Shown one piece after another: positions 9,166-16,784 of a DNA stretch of 64,000 nucleotides. The position numbers were made by a program, and so were the translations under genes. The first letter of the stretch is position 1, and each line of letters begins with the position of its first letter. The stretch lies in assembly GCF_900100085.1 (NCBI RefSeq), contig NZ_FNEJ01000004.1, forward strand, positions 62,001 through 126,000, written 5' to 3'. Source of the stretch: Salipiger marinus (GTDB lineage Bacteria > Pseudomonadota > Alphaproteobacteria > Rhodobacterales > Rhodobacteraceae). The notes below the pieces were generated by a model. That model saw nothing but the letters and a program-made list of their open reading frames with translations, searched no databases and was not told the origin of the DNA.

Positions 9166-10452
9166 TCAGCCAAAGGCGAGCCGCGGCAGCCATGTCACGA
9201 GGAACGGGATCAGCATGATGAGCACGTTGACCGCCAGAAGTGCCAGCACGAATGGCAGGATGGCGCGCGACGCCTCGCCGATGGAGATCCGCGCGATGCC
9301 CGCCGCGATGAACAGCAGCGTGCCGACCGGAGGCGTCACCCCGCCGATCAGGCAGGTGACGACGATGACGATGCCGGAATGCACCGGATCATAACCCAGC
9401 GTGGCGCAGACGGCGGCGAGGGGGGCTGCGAACATGATCAGCACGGCGGTGGCATCGATGAACAGCGTCAGGAACAGCAGCGCCAGAATGATCAGCAGCA
9501 TCTGCACTTCGGCGATCGGGCTGACCGCTGACAGCAGGTCGATCAGGGTGCTCTGGAACCGGGCGCGCGTCAGCAGGTTCGCAAACACCGTCGAGGCCGC
9601 AAGGATCATCATCACCATGGCGGTGGTGTAACCGGCGCTGAGGAAGGCTTCGCGCAGCGAGGCCCATGTGAAGCTGCGGTAGATCAGCGCCCCGATCAGC
9701 AGGATGGTGACAACGGCGACCACGCCCGCCTCGGTCGGGGTGAAGAAGCCGCCGACGATGCCGCCGATGATGACGACGGGCACCAGCATGGCGGGGCCGG
9801 AGTCCTTGGCGATGGACCAGAAGGTGGCGAAGGTGCGCGGACGGTCGTCATGGTCATGCCCGATGCCAAGCCGCACCGCCTGAATATGCGCGACCAGCAT
9901 CAGCGCCAGACCGACAAGGATGCCGGGGATCACGCCGCCAAGGAACAGCCGCCCCGTCGACACCCCGGTGAGGAAGCCGTAGACGATCATCAGCGTGCTC
10001 GGCGGGATGATCGACCCGATCACCGAGGAGGCTGCCGTTACCGCCGCCGAATAGCCCGCCGGATAGCCCTGCGATTTCATCGCGGGGATCATCATGGACC
10101 CGGTCGCCGCCGCATCCGCGACCGCAGAGCCGGTGACGCCACCAAAGAGCATGGAGGCGACGATGTTCACATGGGCGAGCCCCGCCCGCATCCGCCCGAC
10201 CATGAAGCCGGCCAGCGCCGCGATCCGGTCCGTCAGGTTGCAGGCGCCCGCCAGCGTGCCGGTCAGCACGAAGAACGGGATCGCCATCAGCGGAAAGGAG
10301 TCGATGCCCCCGAACATGCGGCTGACGACGATGCTGAGCGGCAGGTTTCCCTGAAGCACGATCGGGACCAGCGCCCCCAGACCGATCGCGAAGGCGATCG
10401 GCACCCCAAGAAGGAGCAGGATCAAGAACGAGGTGAACAGGATGCCGACCAT
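9166..10452 (-). CDS. TRAP transporter large permease (DctM family)
   Basis: 428 residues and almost entirely hydrophobic, with about a dozen predicted membrane segments, as expected for the large TRAP subunit that carries the sodium-coupled transport path. Family landmarks include the N-terminal GVPIAFAIGLG, a central GGVTGSAVADAAATGSMMIPAM block and a PPSTLMIVYG helix. It follows the small permease DctQ and the binding protein DctP in one minus-strand operon. Together these import an organic acid, often a sugar acid, keyed to the adjacent dehydratases and oxidoreductases. Confidence 0.96.
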   Translation of the reverse strand: MVGILFTSFLILLLLGVPIAFAIGLGALVPIVLQGNLPLSIVVSRMFGGIDSFPLMAIPFFVLTGTLAGACNLTDRIAALAGFMVGRMRAGLAHVNIVASMLFGGVTGSAVADAAATGSMMIPAMKSQGYPAGYSAAVTAASSVIGSIIPPSTLMIVYGFLTGVSTGRLFLGGVIPGILVGLALMLVAHIQAVRLGIGHDHDDRPRTFATFWSIAKDSGPAMLVPVVIIGGIVGGFFTPTEAGVVAVVTILLIGALIYRSFTWASLREAFLSAGYTTAMVMMILAASTVFANLLTRARFQSTLIDLLSAVSPIAEVQMLLIILALLFLTLFIDATAVLIMFAAPLAAVCATLGYDPVHSGIVIVVTCLIGGVTPPVGTLLFIAAGIARISIGEASRAILPFVLALLAVNVLIMLIPFLVTWLPRLAFG

Positions 10453-10514
10453 GAAGGACCAATCCGCAGGCTAGAGGGGAAAAGAAGGTGTCGCGGTGCG
10501 ACGGCGCAGGGCGC

Positions 10515-11000
10515 TCAGTCGTCGACCAGCGAGGCGGCGGTGGAGGTGCCGGTCAGTTCCAGCACGATCAGCCGCAGCGTTTCAAAGACCATGATCGCAG
10601 CGCCCGCCGGGATCGCCGCATAGGCATAGCTCATCGGCATCCGGAGCGAGGCCGACTGCTGCGCGTGGTTCGAGATGGCAAGCTGGGTTCCATACCACAG
10701 CAGCACCCCCTCGAAGACCAGCATCAGGGCATAGGCGAACAGGAACATCCCGCGCCGCACGCTTCCGGGCGCGGCCATGGCGATCATGTCGGCGCTGAGA
10801 TGGATGCCCCTGCGGACGCCCAGCCCGGCGGCCAGAAACACCATCCAGATGCTGACATAGCGCGTCACCTCCTCGGCCCAGAAGATGCCGCCGAAGCCCG
10901 GCACGAACCGGATCATCGCCGAGGTGAAGGTCAGCGCGACCATGACGATAAGCCCAAGGATGATGAGCGCCTCGATCAGGTGAATGTAGATCTTGGTCAT
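10515..11000 (-). CDS. TRAP transporter small permease (DctQ family)
   Basis: 161 residues with four hydrophobic helices, the standard DctQ layout. The FWAEEVTRYVSIWMVFLAAG block near residues 40-60 is the family hallmark. It forms the membrane complex with DctM, whose gene starts 62 bp downstream. The 123-bp gap from the DctP gene contains two GC-rich inverted repeats, annotated separately. Confidence 0.93.
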   Translation of the reverse strand: MTKIYIHLIEALIILGLIVMVALTFTSAMIRFVPGFGGIFWAEEVTRYVSIWMVFLAAGLGVRRGIHLSADMIAMAAPGSVRRGMFLFAYALMLVFEGVLLWYGTQLAISNHAQQSASLRMPMSYAYAAIPAGAAIMVFETLRLIVLELTGTSTAASLVDD

Positions 11001-11037
11001 GCCAGACTCTCTTGTGGGATGTCGGAGATGATTCGGC

Positions 11038-11109
11038 GCGCGGGCAGTGTGAGCCCGCGCAGCCTAGCAGGGGGCGGATCCGATGCCGATAAAATCGCGC
11101 CGGATCCGC
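11038..11109 (-). other. Two inverted repeats between the DctP and DctQ genes
   Basis: Two stem-forming elements lie just after the DctP stop on the transcribed minus strand. GCGGATCCG at 11074-11082 pairs with 11101-11109 (9 bp perfect, 18-nt loop), and GCGCGGGC at 11038-11045 pairs with 11053-11060 (8 bp, 7-nt loop). Neither is followed by a T-run, so they look like mRNA-stabilising or processing hairpins that would protect the DctP message rather than intrinsic terminators. Confidence 0.5.
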
Positions 11110-11123
11110 ACCTGATGACCTGC

Positions 11124-12107
11124 TCAGTCCGCCGAGACCTCCAGCATCTTCTGATACACGGCGTAGACGTCGTCGCCCTTGCTCTTGATGTAGTCATCCA
11201 TCGCGGCAAGCACCGGTTCGCGGAACGGTTCGGTGTCCAGTTCGATGATCTCGACCCCGGCATCGCGCATCGTCTGCAGTGCCGCGTCATCGGCTGCCTT
11301 GTGCAGCGACAGCTGGTATTCGCCCGCTTCCTTGGCCGAGGTTTCGATGACCTCGCGCTGGTCATCGGTCAGGCCGTCCCACCACGACTTGTTCACCACC
11401 ATCGGCTGCGGATAGTAATTGTGCTGCGTCAGCGTCAGATAACCAGCATTCTCATAGAACTTGCTGGAGACGATGGTTTCCGATGTCCCCTCGACCGCGT
11501 CGATCACGCCGGATTCAAGCGAGGTATAGACCTCGCCAAGGCTGATCGCCGTCGGCGTGGCGTTCCAGGACTGCGCCAGCGCCACAAACAGCGGGGTCTG
11601 CGGGATGCGCAGCTTCAGGCCCTGCATGTCCTCGAAGCTGCGGACCGGCTTGGTGGACAGCAGGTTGCGCGGGCCCTGATACATGGTGCCGACAAGGTGG
11701 AAGCCCTGCGGTTCCATGAACACGTTCAGGTCGGATTCGATGGCCCGCACGACTTCGGCCAGCTCTTCGACGGAGTCATAGGTGTAGAAGGCCTCCATCA
11801 CCTCGATCTGCGGCACGAAGGCGCCGGTGCCGGGCAGGCCGCTCAGCACCATTTCGAGCCCGCCAGCGCGGGTCATCTCGGCCATCTCGCGTTCCGATCC
11901 AAGTTCTTCGGCATAGAAGACCTCGACCTCGATGGCGCCATCGGATTTCTCCTCGACCAGCCGCTCGAATTCGGCGCTGGCCTGAGAGATCGTGTGCGTG
12001 GTCTGGTAGACCGTGCCGACGCGCATGGTCAGATCGGCGGCATGGCCGGCCACCGCCGACAGCGCGATGACCGAAGCGGCCCCGGCAAATATCTTGGTAA
12101 ACTGCAT
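11124..12107 (-). CDS. TRAP transporter substrate-binding protein (DctP family)
   Basis: 327 residues with a clear Sec signal peptide (roughly residues 1-23, ending AGHA-A). The mature protein has the DctP pattern: a segment ahead of residue 150 with the conserved Arg that binds the carboxylate (GLKLRIPQTP), then AISLGEVYTSLESGVIDAVEG. It acts in the periplasm and delivers an acidic ligand to DctQM. It is the first gene of the five-gene minus-strand operon, with a strong GGAGGAG ribosome site just before the ATG. A CGCTTACA palindrome lies about 120 bp upstream, consistent with LacI control. Confidence 0.95.
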   Translation of the reverse strand: MQFTKIFAGAASVIALSAVAGHAADLTMRVGTVYQTTHTISQASAEFERLVEEKSDGAIEVEVFYAEELGSEREMAEMTRAGGLEMVLSGLPGTGAFVPQIEVMEAFYTYDSVEELAEVVRAIESDLNVFMEPQGFHLVGTMYQGPRNLLSTKPVRSFEDMQGLKLRIPQTPLFVALAQSWNATPTAISLGEVYTSLESGVIDAVEGTSETIVSSKFYENAGYLTLTQHNYYPQPMVVNKSWWDGLTDDQREVIETSAKEAGEYQLSLHKAADDAALQTMRDAGVEIIELDTEPFREPVLAAMDDYIKSKGDDVYAVYQKMLEVSAD

Positions 12108-12227
12108 TTTTTCTCCTCCATTGGCGTCCGGATTGTCTTCGGCCCGGCGCAGGGCCGCAACGGTGTGGGATCCGATATCGGACGGCGCCCGGACGTTGCG
12201 CCACCTGCCCTCCCGCAGGCTCCGATA

Positions 12228-12241
12228 TGTAATCGCTTACA
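12228..12241. promoter_or_regulatory. LacI-type operator before the TRAP operon
   Basis: TGTAATCGCTTACA has 5-bp perfect arms (TGTAA/TTACA) around a TCGC centre, giving 12 of 14 positions symmetric with a central CG. The right 11 bases, AATCGCTTACA, recur exactly at 12470-12480, and the CGCTTAC half matches the perfect palindrome at 5489-5500. Confidence 0.65.
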
Positions 12242-12466
12242 CTATCGACAAGATGACGGCACAGGTCAATGACCAATCTTGCGCGATGTGAAAATCCTTT
12301 GGTCTGTTTCCACCTTCCCCGGATGATACAAAAGAAATCTGCGGAAAACGGCAGAAAAATACCCGTGTCACACTTGGCTTCTCTGCGCTGCGGACAGTCT
12401 GGCGTATAAGTCTGGCAGGCGCACCTGTCCGCCGCAGCTGGGAGGCGGGCGCAACTGGCCTATTGT

Positions 12467-12480
12467 CTAAATCGCTTACA
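12467..12480. promoter_or_regulatory. LacI-type operator before the enolase-superfamily dehydratase gene
   Basis: CTAAATCGCTTACA contains the exact 11-mer AATCGCTTACA found at 12231-12241. The left arm is weaker. It lies 43 bp upstream of the ATG at 12524, where a repressor would block transcription. Confidence 0.6.
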
Positions 12481-12523
12481 TCGGTAGTGTGACGTCAGGT
12501 TTCCCCAGCGAGAAGACCCCGAC

Positions 12524-13657
12524 ATGACCGACAGACCCGAGTATCATCCCGCCCATCGCATCGCCCGCGTGGACGTGCATCTTGTCTCCACACGGGTGGC
12601 CTCCGGCTTTGCCGACGCGACACGCACCGTTGAATGTGTGGGCTTTACCGTCGTGCGGGTGACGACGGATCAGGGGCTGGAAGGATTTGGCCTGACCTAT
12701 CACGAGGTGGGGGGCGAGGCGACGCGCAGCCTGATCCTCAACAACATCGCCCCTGCCATCATCGGGCGCGATCCGCTGGAAACCGAAGCGATCTGGACCG
12801 ACCTGTTCCACTACCTGCGCGGCGTCGGTCGCAAGGGGCTGACCTTTGCGGCACTCAGCGCGATCGATCTGGCGCTCTGGGATCTGAAGGGCAAGATCGT
12901 CGACCTGCCGGTGTTTCGTCTGCTGGGGGGCAACCAGACCCGCGTGCCGGTCTATGCCTCGGGCGGCTGGACCTCCTATGACGATGACCAGCTTCTGGCC
13001 GAGATGACGGACATGGTCGCGCAGGGCTATTCGCATATCAAGTTCAAGGTCGGCGTCGAGGGCGCGACCAACCTGCGCCGCGATGTCGAACGGGTCCGCA
13101 AGGTGCGCGATGCGGTCGGGCCCGACATCCGGCTGCTGCTTGACGCCAACAACTGCTGGGATGCAGCCACGGCGGTGCAGTTCGCCAACCGGGTGCGCGA
13201 CTGCGACATCTTTCTGTTCGAGGAGCCGGTGCTCGCCGATGACATTCCGGGGCTCGCGCGGTTCAAGCGGGGCACCGACATCCCACTTGCCACCGGCGAG
13301 CATGAATACACCCGTTACGGCGTGCGTGACCTGATCCTTGCGGAGGCCGCCGACATCGTGCAGGCCGATGCCGCGCGGGCGGGCGGTTACACGGAAATGC
13401 TGAAGATCGGGGCGCTGACGCAGGCATGGAACCTGCGGTTTGCGCCGCATGCGATGGAGCATATGCACCTGCATCTTGTCAGCGCGATGCCGAACGCCCC
13501 CTTTGTCGAACGCCTGCGGCTTTTCGAGGAGATCACCGGGCTGGTGCTGAAAGACGGGCCGATGCCCGAGGCGGGCGCCTTCACGCTCAACGAAAAGCCG
13601 GGATTCGGTCTGGAGCTTGACATGGACTTCATCCGCGACGCCGACGAGGCGCGCTGA
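12524..13657 (+). CDS. Mandelate racemase/muconate-lactonizing (enolase superfamily) enzyme, probable sugar-acid dehydratase
   Basis: 377 residues with the two-domain enolase-superfamily fold. The KxK catalytic motif is K173/K175 in IKFKVG. The three Mg ligands are D207 (LLLDANN), E233 (FEEPV) and E259 (ATGEHEY), D281 follows, and the general-base histidine is H309 in FAPHAMEH. Retention of KxK plus the His/Asp pair fits the mandelate racemase group, which includes many aldonate and aldarate dehydratases. It is transcribed away from the TRAP operon and sits under a matching operator, so it probably performs the first dehydration of the imported acid. Which sugar acid is unknown. Confidence 0.93.
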   Translation: MTDRPEYHPAHRIARVDVHLVSTRVASGFADATRTVECVGFTVVRVTTDQGLEGFGLTYHEVGGEATRSLILNNIAPAIIGRDPLETEAIWTDLFHYLRGVGRKGLTFAALSAIDLALWDLKGKIVDLPVFRLLGGNQTRVPVYASGGWTSYDDDQLLAEMTDMVAQGYSHIKFKVGVEGATNLRRDVERVRKVRDAVGPDIRLLLDANNCWDAATAVQFANRVRDCDIFLFEEPVLADDIPGLARFKRGTDIPLATGEHEYTRYGVRDLILAEAADIVQADAARAGGYTEMLKIGALTQAWNLRFAPHAMEHMHLHLVSAMPNAPFVERLRLFEEITGLVLKDGPMPEAGAFTLNEKPGFGLELDMDFIRDADEAR

Positions 13658-13667
13658 GCCCCCGCCG

Positions 13668-13696
13668 GGCTGGCGGCGCAATATCTGCCGCCAGCC
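13668..13696. terminator. Hairpin between convergent genes (enolase-superfamily gene and folA)
   Basis: GGCTGGCGGC (13668-13677) pairs perfectly with GCCGCCAGCC (13687-13696) across a 9-nt loop. It lies 10 bp after the plus-strand stop at 13657 and before the minus-strand folA stop at 13724, so it could serve both directions. There is no T-run on either side, so termination efficiency is uncertain. Confidence 0.5.
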
Positions 13697-13723
13697 TCCG
13701 CCTCCCGACGGATGTCCAGCAGA

Positions 13724-14224
13724 TCAGCGCGGCATCAGGGCCCGCGGGTCGCGGCGCAGGAATTCCCGAAGCAGGCAGCGGGGCGCCTCGGCGCGCAGTG
13801 GGCGGGTGCCGATCTCCAGCCAGTCCTGCGCGGCGAATTCGGGAAAGAACGTGTCGGCCCCCTCCACGGCAATGTCGACCTCGGTGATCAGCAGGCGATG
13901 CGCCAGCGGCAGCATCTCGGCATAGATCGCGGCGCCGCCGATGGCGTAGATCCGGCTGACCCCCTGCGCCCGGGCATGGCGCAGCGCCTCTTCGACCGAC
14001 CGGCACAGGTCGGGGCCGTCGGGCAGCGCGGCGGAGACCACGATGTTCAGCCGGTTCGGCAGCGGTTTTCGGGGCAGGCTGTCCCACGTCCTGCGGCCCA
14101 TGATCACCGCGCCGCCCAGAGTTTCCTGCTTGAACGCGGCCAGATCCTCCGGCGCGTGCCACGGGATGGTGTTTGCCTTGCCGATTGCGCCGTTGCGCGC
14201 GCGGGCCACGATGACGGTGATCAT
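13724..14224 (-). CDS. folA: Dihydrofolate reductase
   Basis: 166 residues, normal length for bacterial DHFR. The N-terminal block ends IPWHAPEDLAAFK, carrying the active-site acid in PEDL, then VIMGRRTWDSLP for NADPH binding and IYAIGGAAIYAEML further on. It reduces 7,8-dihydrofolate to tetrahydrofolate in the cytosol and regenerates the cofactor consumed by thymidylate synthase. It starts two bases after the thyA stop, so the two form a tight folate/dTMP operon. This is ordinary chromosomal housekeeping between catabolic islands. Confidence 0.97.
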   Translation of the reverse strand: MITVIVARARNGAIGKANTIPWHAPEDLAAFKQETLGGAVIMGRRTWDSLPRKPLPNRLNIVVSAALPDGPDLCRSVEEALRHARAQGVSRIYAIGGAAIYAEMLPLAHRLLITEVDIAVEGADTFFPEFAAQDWLEIGTRPLRAEAPRCLLREFLRRDPRALMPR

Positions 14225-14226
14225 GA

Positions 14227-15036
14227 TTACACCGCCACCGGGGCCTTGATGGCCGGATCGGGATCATAGCCGGTGATCTCGAAATCCTCATATCTGAAGT
14301 CGAAGATGTCGCTGACCTCGCGGCGGAACCTGAGCTGGGGCAGGGGCTTGGGCTGCCGGGACAGCTGCAGGGTCACCTGATCGACATGGTTGAGATAGAT
14401 ATGCGCGTCGCCGATGCTGTGGATGAATTCCCCCGGCTCATAGCCGGTGACCTGCGCAAGCATCCGCAGCAGCAGCGCGTAAGAGGCGATGTTGAAGGGC
14501 ACGCCAAGGAACATGTCCGCCGAGCGCTGGTAAAGCTGCAGATGCAGCCGACCGCCAAGGATGCGCACCTGCCAGAGCGTGTGGCAGGGCGGCAGGGCCA
14601 TCTGCGCCAGTTCAGCCGGGTTCCATGCCGAAACCAGCAGCCGCCTGCTGCTGGGGGAGGTGCGGATCGCCGCGACCAGATCCGCGATCTGGTCGATGCC
14701 GCTCTGGCCGTCCGGGCCGGGCTGGGCGGTGGCGAAGCTGCGCCACTGCTTGCCATAGACCGGGCCAAGCTCTCCGGTCTCGTCCGCCCATTCGTCCCAG
14801 ATCGAGACGCCGTTTTCCTTCAGATAGCCGATATTGGTGCTGCCGGACAGGAACCACAGCAGTTCATGCAGGATGGAGCGCAGATGCAGCTTCTTCGTCG
14901 TCACCAGCGGGAAGCCATCCGCCAGATCATAGCGCGTCTGCATCCCGAAATAGGAAATCGTGCCGGTGCCGGTGCGGTCGTCGCTGGGGATCCCCTGCGT
15001 CAGAACGGTGCGGAGGGCTTCATGGTATTGGCGCAT
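14227..15036 (-). CDS. thyA: Thymidylate synthase
   Basis: 269 residues from the ATG at 15036; in-frame upstream codons add a 35-residue tail absent from the family. The dUMP-binding [11 protein letters not shown] is at residues 21-31, the catalytic cysteine is Cys151 in LPPCHTLWQ, and the C-terminal [13 protein letters not shown] closes the active site. It converts dUMP to dTMP using methylene-tetrahydrofolate and yields dihydrofolate for the adjacent folA product. All key residues are intact. Confidence 0.98.
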   Translation of the reverse strand: MRQYHEALRTVLTQGIPSDDRTGTGTISYFGMQTRYDLADGFPLVTTKKLHLRSILHELLWFLSGSTNIGYLKENGVSIWDEWADETGELGPVYGKQWRSFATAQPGPDGQSGIDQIADLVAAIRTSPSSRRLLVSAWNPAELAQMALPPCHTLWQVRILGGRLHLQLYQRSADMFLGVPFNIASYALLLRMLAQVTGYEPGEFIHSIGDAHIYLNHVDQVTLQLSRQPKPLPQLRFRREVSDIFDFRYEDFEITGYDPDPAIKAPVAV

Positions 15037-15153
15037 CGCGACGCTCCCTGTGGGTCCAAGGGGGGAGTGTATCCGGTGGTGCGGGCCGGTCCAAGGGCAG
15101 GAAACGGCGCGCAGCGCAGGTCCGTCCTTGCGAGAAGGCACGGCAGGGGCTGT

Positions 15154-15753
15154 TCAGTCCGGCGCGTCGAGCACCAGATCCTGCCCCCGGACGTTGAAGG
15201 CCTCAAGCCGGACCTCGCTGCCGGTATGGGCCAGAACCGTCAGGCTGGCCGGGCCCACGGGAATGATCTTGGACGGCGACAGCGACAGGCTGGCATCCAG
15301 CGCGGCGCGGATCACCCCGCCATGGCAGACCAGCGCCACCGTATCGGGCCCGGCGGCAAAGGCCTCCTCGATCACCTGCCGGATGCGGGACCGGAAGATG
15401 GTCCAGTCCTCCGCCCCCGGCGGGGTGAAGCGGCCCGCGCGCCATGCCAGATACTCCTCGCGGCTTTCGGCGCAGATCTCGGCGATCTCGCGGCCTTCCC
15501 AGTCGCCAAGCGCCTGCTCGCGCAGCCCCGGCTCGGGCTCCGCTGCCGGATGGCCCAGCAGATCCGCCGTGCGCCGCGCCCGGCGCAGATCGGAACTGCG
15601 CACCAGCCCGGGGGCGAGCGAGGCCACCAGCGGGGCCAGCGCGCGGGCCTGCGCCTCGCCCTCGGGGCTGAGTGCGATGTCGCACTGGCCCTGCAGGCGC
15701 CGCAGCGCGTTCCATTCGGTTTCACCGTGGCGGATCAGAAGCAGGCGTTTCAA
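15154..15753 (-). CDS. Histidine phosphatase (phosphoglycerate mutase-like) in an ABC transporter operon
   Basis: 199 residues starting at a TTG at 15753. The choice rests on GAAGGAGA about 10 bases upstream, on the TTGA overlap with the transporter ATPase stop, and on the RHGE motif falling at residues 8-11 (His9 nucleophile). A second histidine block, ALVCHGGVIRAAL, is near residue 150. The family hydrolyses or transfers phosphate on small phosphorylated compounds. Being coupled to an Fbp-type transporter and a SIS-domain regulator suggests it dephosphorylates the imported compound, though it has no signal peptide and would act in the cytosol. Substrate unproven. Confidence 0.88.
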   Translation of the reverse strand: MKRLLLIRHGETEWNALRRLQGQCDIALSPEGEAQARALAPLVASLAPGLVRSSDLRRARRTADLLGHPAAEPEPGLREQALGDWEGREIAEICAESREEYLAWRAGRFTPPGAEDWTIFRSRIRQVIEEAFAAGPDTVALVCHGGVIRAALDASLSLSPSKIIPVGPASLTVLAHTGSEVRLEAFNVRGQDLVLDAPD

Positions 15754-16784
15754 GGGTGGGGGTCTCCTTCGGGAAAGATCGTGGGGCTGCTGTCGGGCAG
15801 CAGGATGTGAAGGCGGTCGGGGAGCGCGGTGCCGCGCGGCACCACCGCCGTCAGCCGCTGGCCCTCGACCCGGGCGGTGACCAGCCACTGCCCCGCCATC
15901 GGGATCACCTCGATCCGCTCGGCGGGCAGGCTGCCGGGGGCGGGGCTGTCGGTCAGGCGCAGATCCTCGGCCCGCACCATCGCAAGCCCGGTCCGGCCCG
16001 CAAGCTGCGGTGCCGGATGGCGGCCAAACCATGCACCGTCCCGCACCGGCACCAGATTGGCGGGCGGGGTGCCGACAAACCGCGCCACAAAGGCGCTGGC
16101 GGGCTGGTCCAGAAGCTGCATCGGCGGCGCGAACTGTTCGATGCGCCCGCGGTTCAGCACCGCCACATCGGTGGCGAGCGTCATCGCCTCCACCTGATCA
16201 TGGGTGACATAGACCGAGGTGGCGCCGGTTTCCGCATGGATCCGCGCCAGTTCATGCCGCATCTCGACCCGCAGCGCGGCATCGAGATTGGACAGCGGCT
16301 CATCGAACAGCATCACCGGCGGGCGGGGCGCGATCATCCGCGCCAGCGCCACGCGCTGCTGCTGCCCGCCCGAGATCTCGCCGGTATGGCGGCCCGCAAG
16401 CTCGGCGATGCCCATCATCTCCAGCGCCTCGCCCACCCGCCTGCGCCGCTCGGGGGCTGCCATGCCCGCCACCTTCAGCGGCCAGTCGACATTGCCCGCC
16501 ACCGTCATGTGCGGCCAAAGCGCGTAGGACTGGAACACCAGCCCCGCGCCGCGCTTTTCGGCGGGCAGCGACAGCGCGCCGCCTTGGGCCACCAGCCGGT
16601 CGCCGAAGCGGATGGTGCCTGCGGTCGGCGCCTCCAGCCCCGCGAGCATGCGCAGGATGGTGGATTTGCCGCAGCCCGAGGGGCCGAGCAGCACCAGAAA
16701 GGCGCCGGGCCGCACCGACAGCGAAATGTCGCGGACCACCGGGCCCGTGCCGTAATCCTTGGTCAGCCGGTCAATGGCGATCAT
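15750..16784 (-). CDS. ABC transporter ATP-binding protein (FbpC/PotA type)
   Basis: 344 residues. Walker [10 protein letters not shown] is at residues 34-42, the ABC signature ISGGQQQRVALARM lies near residue 134 and Walker B FDEPLSNLD near residue 156. A C-terminal regulatory domain of about 100 residues follows, as in the FbpC/PotA/AfuC class. It energises uptake through the fused permease encoded just upstream, with which it overlaps by ATGA. Its own stop overlaps the TTG start of the phosphatase, so the three genes are translationally coupled. Confidence 0.95.
   Translation of the reverse strand: MIAIDRLTKDYGTGPVVRDISLSVRPGAFLVLLGPSGCGKSTILRMLAGLEAPTAGTIRFGDRLVAQGGALSLPAEKRGAGLVFQSYALWPHMTVAGNVDWPLKVAGMAAPERRRRVGEALEMMGIAELAGRHTGEISGGQQQRVALARMIAPRPPVMLFDEPLSNLDAALRVEMRHELARIHAETGATSVYVTHDQVEAMTLATDVAVLNRGRIEQFAPPMQLLDQPASAFVARFVGTPPANLVPVRDGAWFGRHPAPQLAGRTGLAMVRAEDLRLTDSPAPGSLPAERIEVIPMAGQWLVTARVEGQRLTAVVPRGTALPDRLHILLPDSSPTIFPEGDPHP

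Larger units (their letters stand above)
12108..12523. other. 416-bp divergent control region between the TRAP operon and the enolase-superfamily gene
   Basis: This is the longest gene-free stretch in the window. It holds the two LacI-type half-site copies annotated at 12228 and 12467, and the stretch 12285-12420 is visibly more AT-rich than its surroundings. I see no open reading frame with a credible ribosome site, no tRNA and no riboswitch-like structure. Confidence 0.6.

Noticed and set aside
12108-12523. Riboswitch or small gene in the long divergent gap
   Set aside because: Only LacI-type sites and an AT-rich stretch are visible; no conserved aptamer pattern and no frame with a ribosome site.
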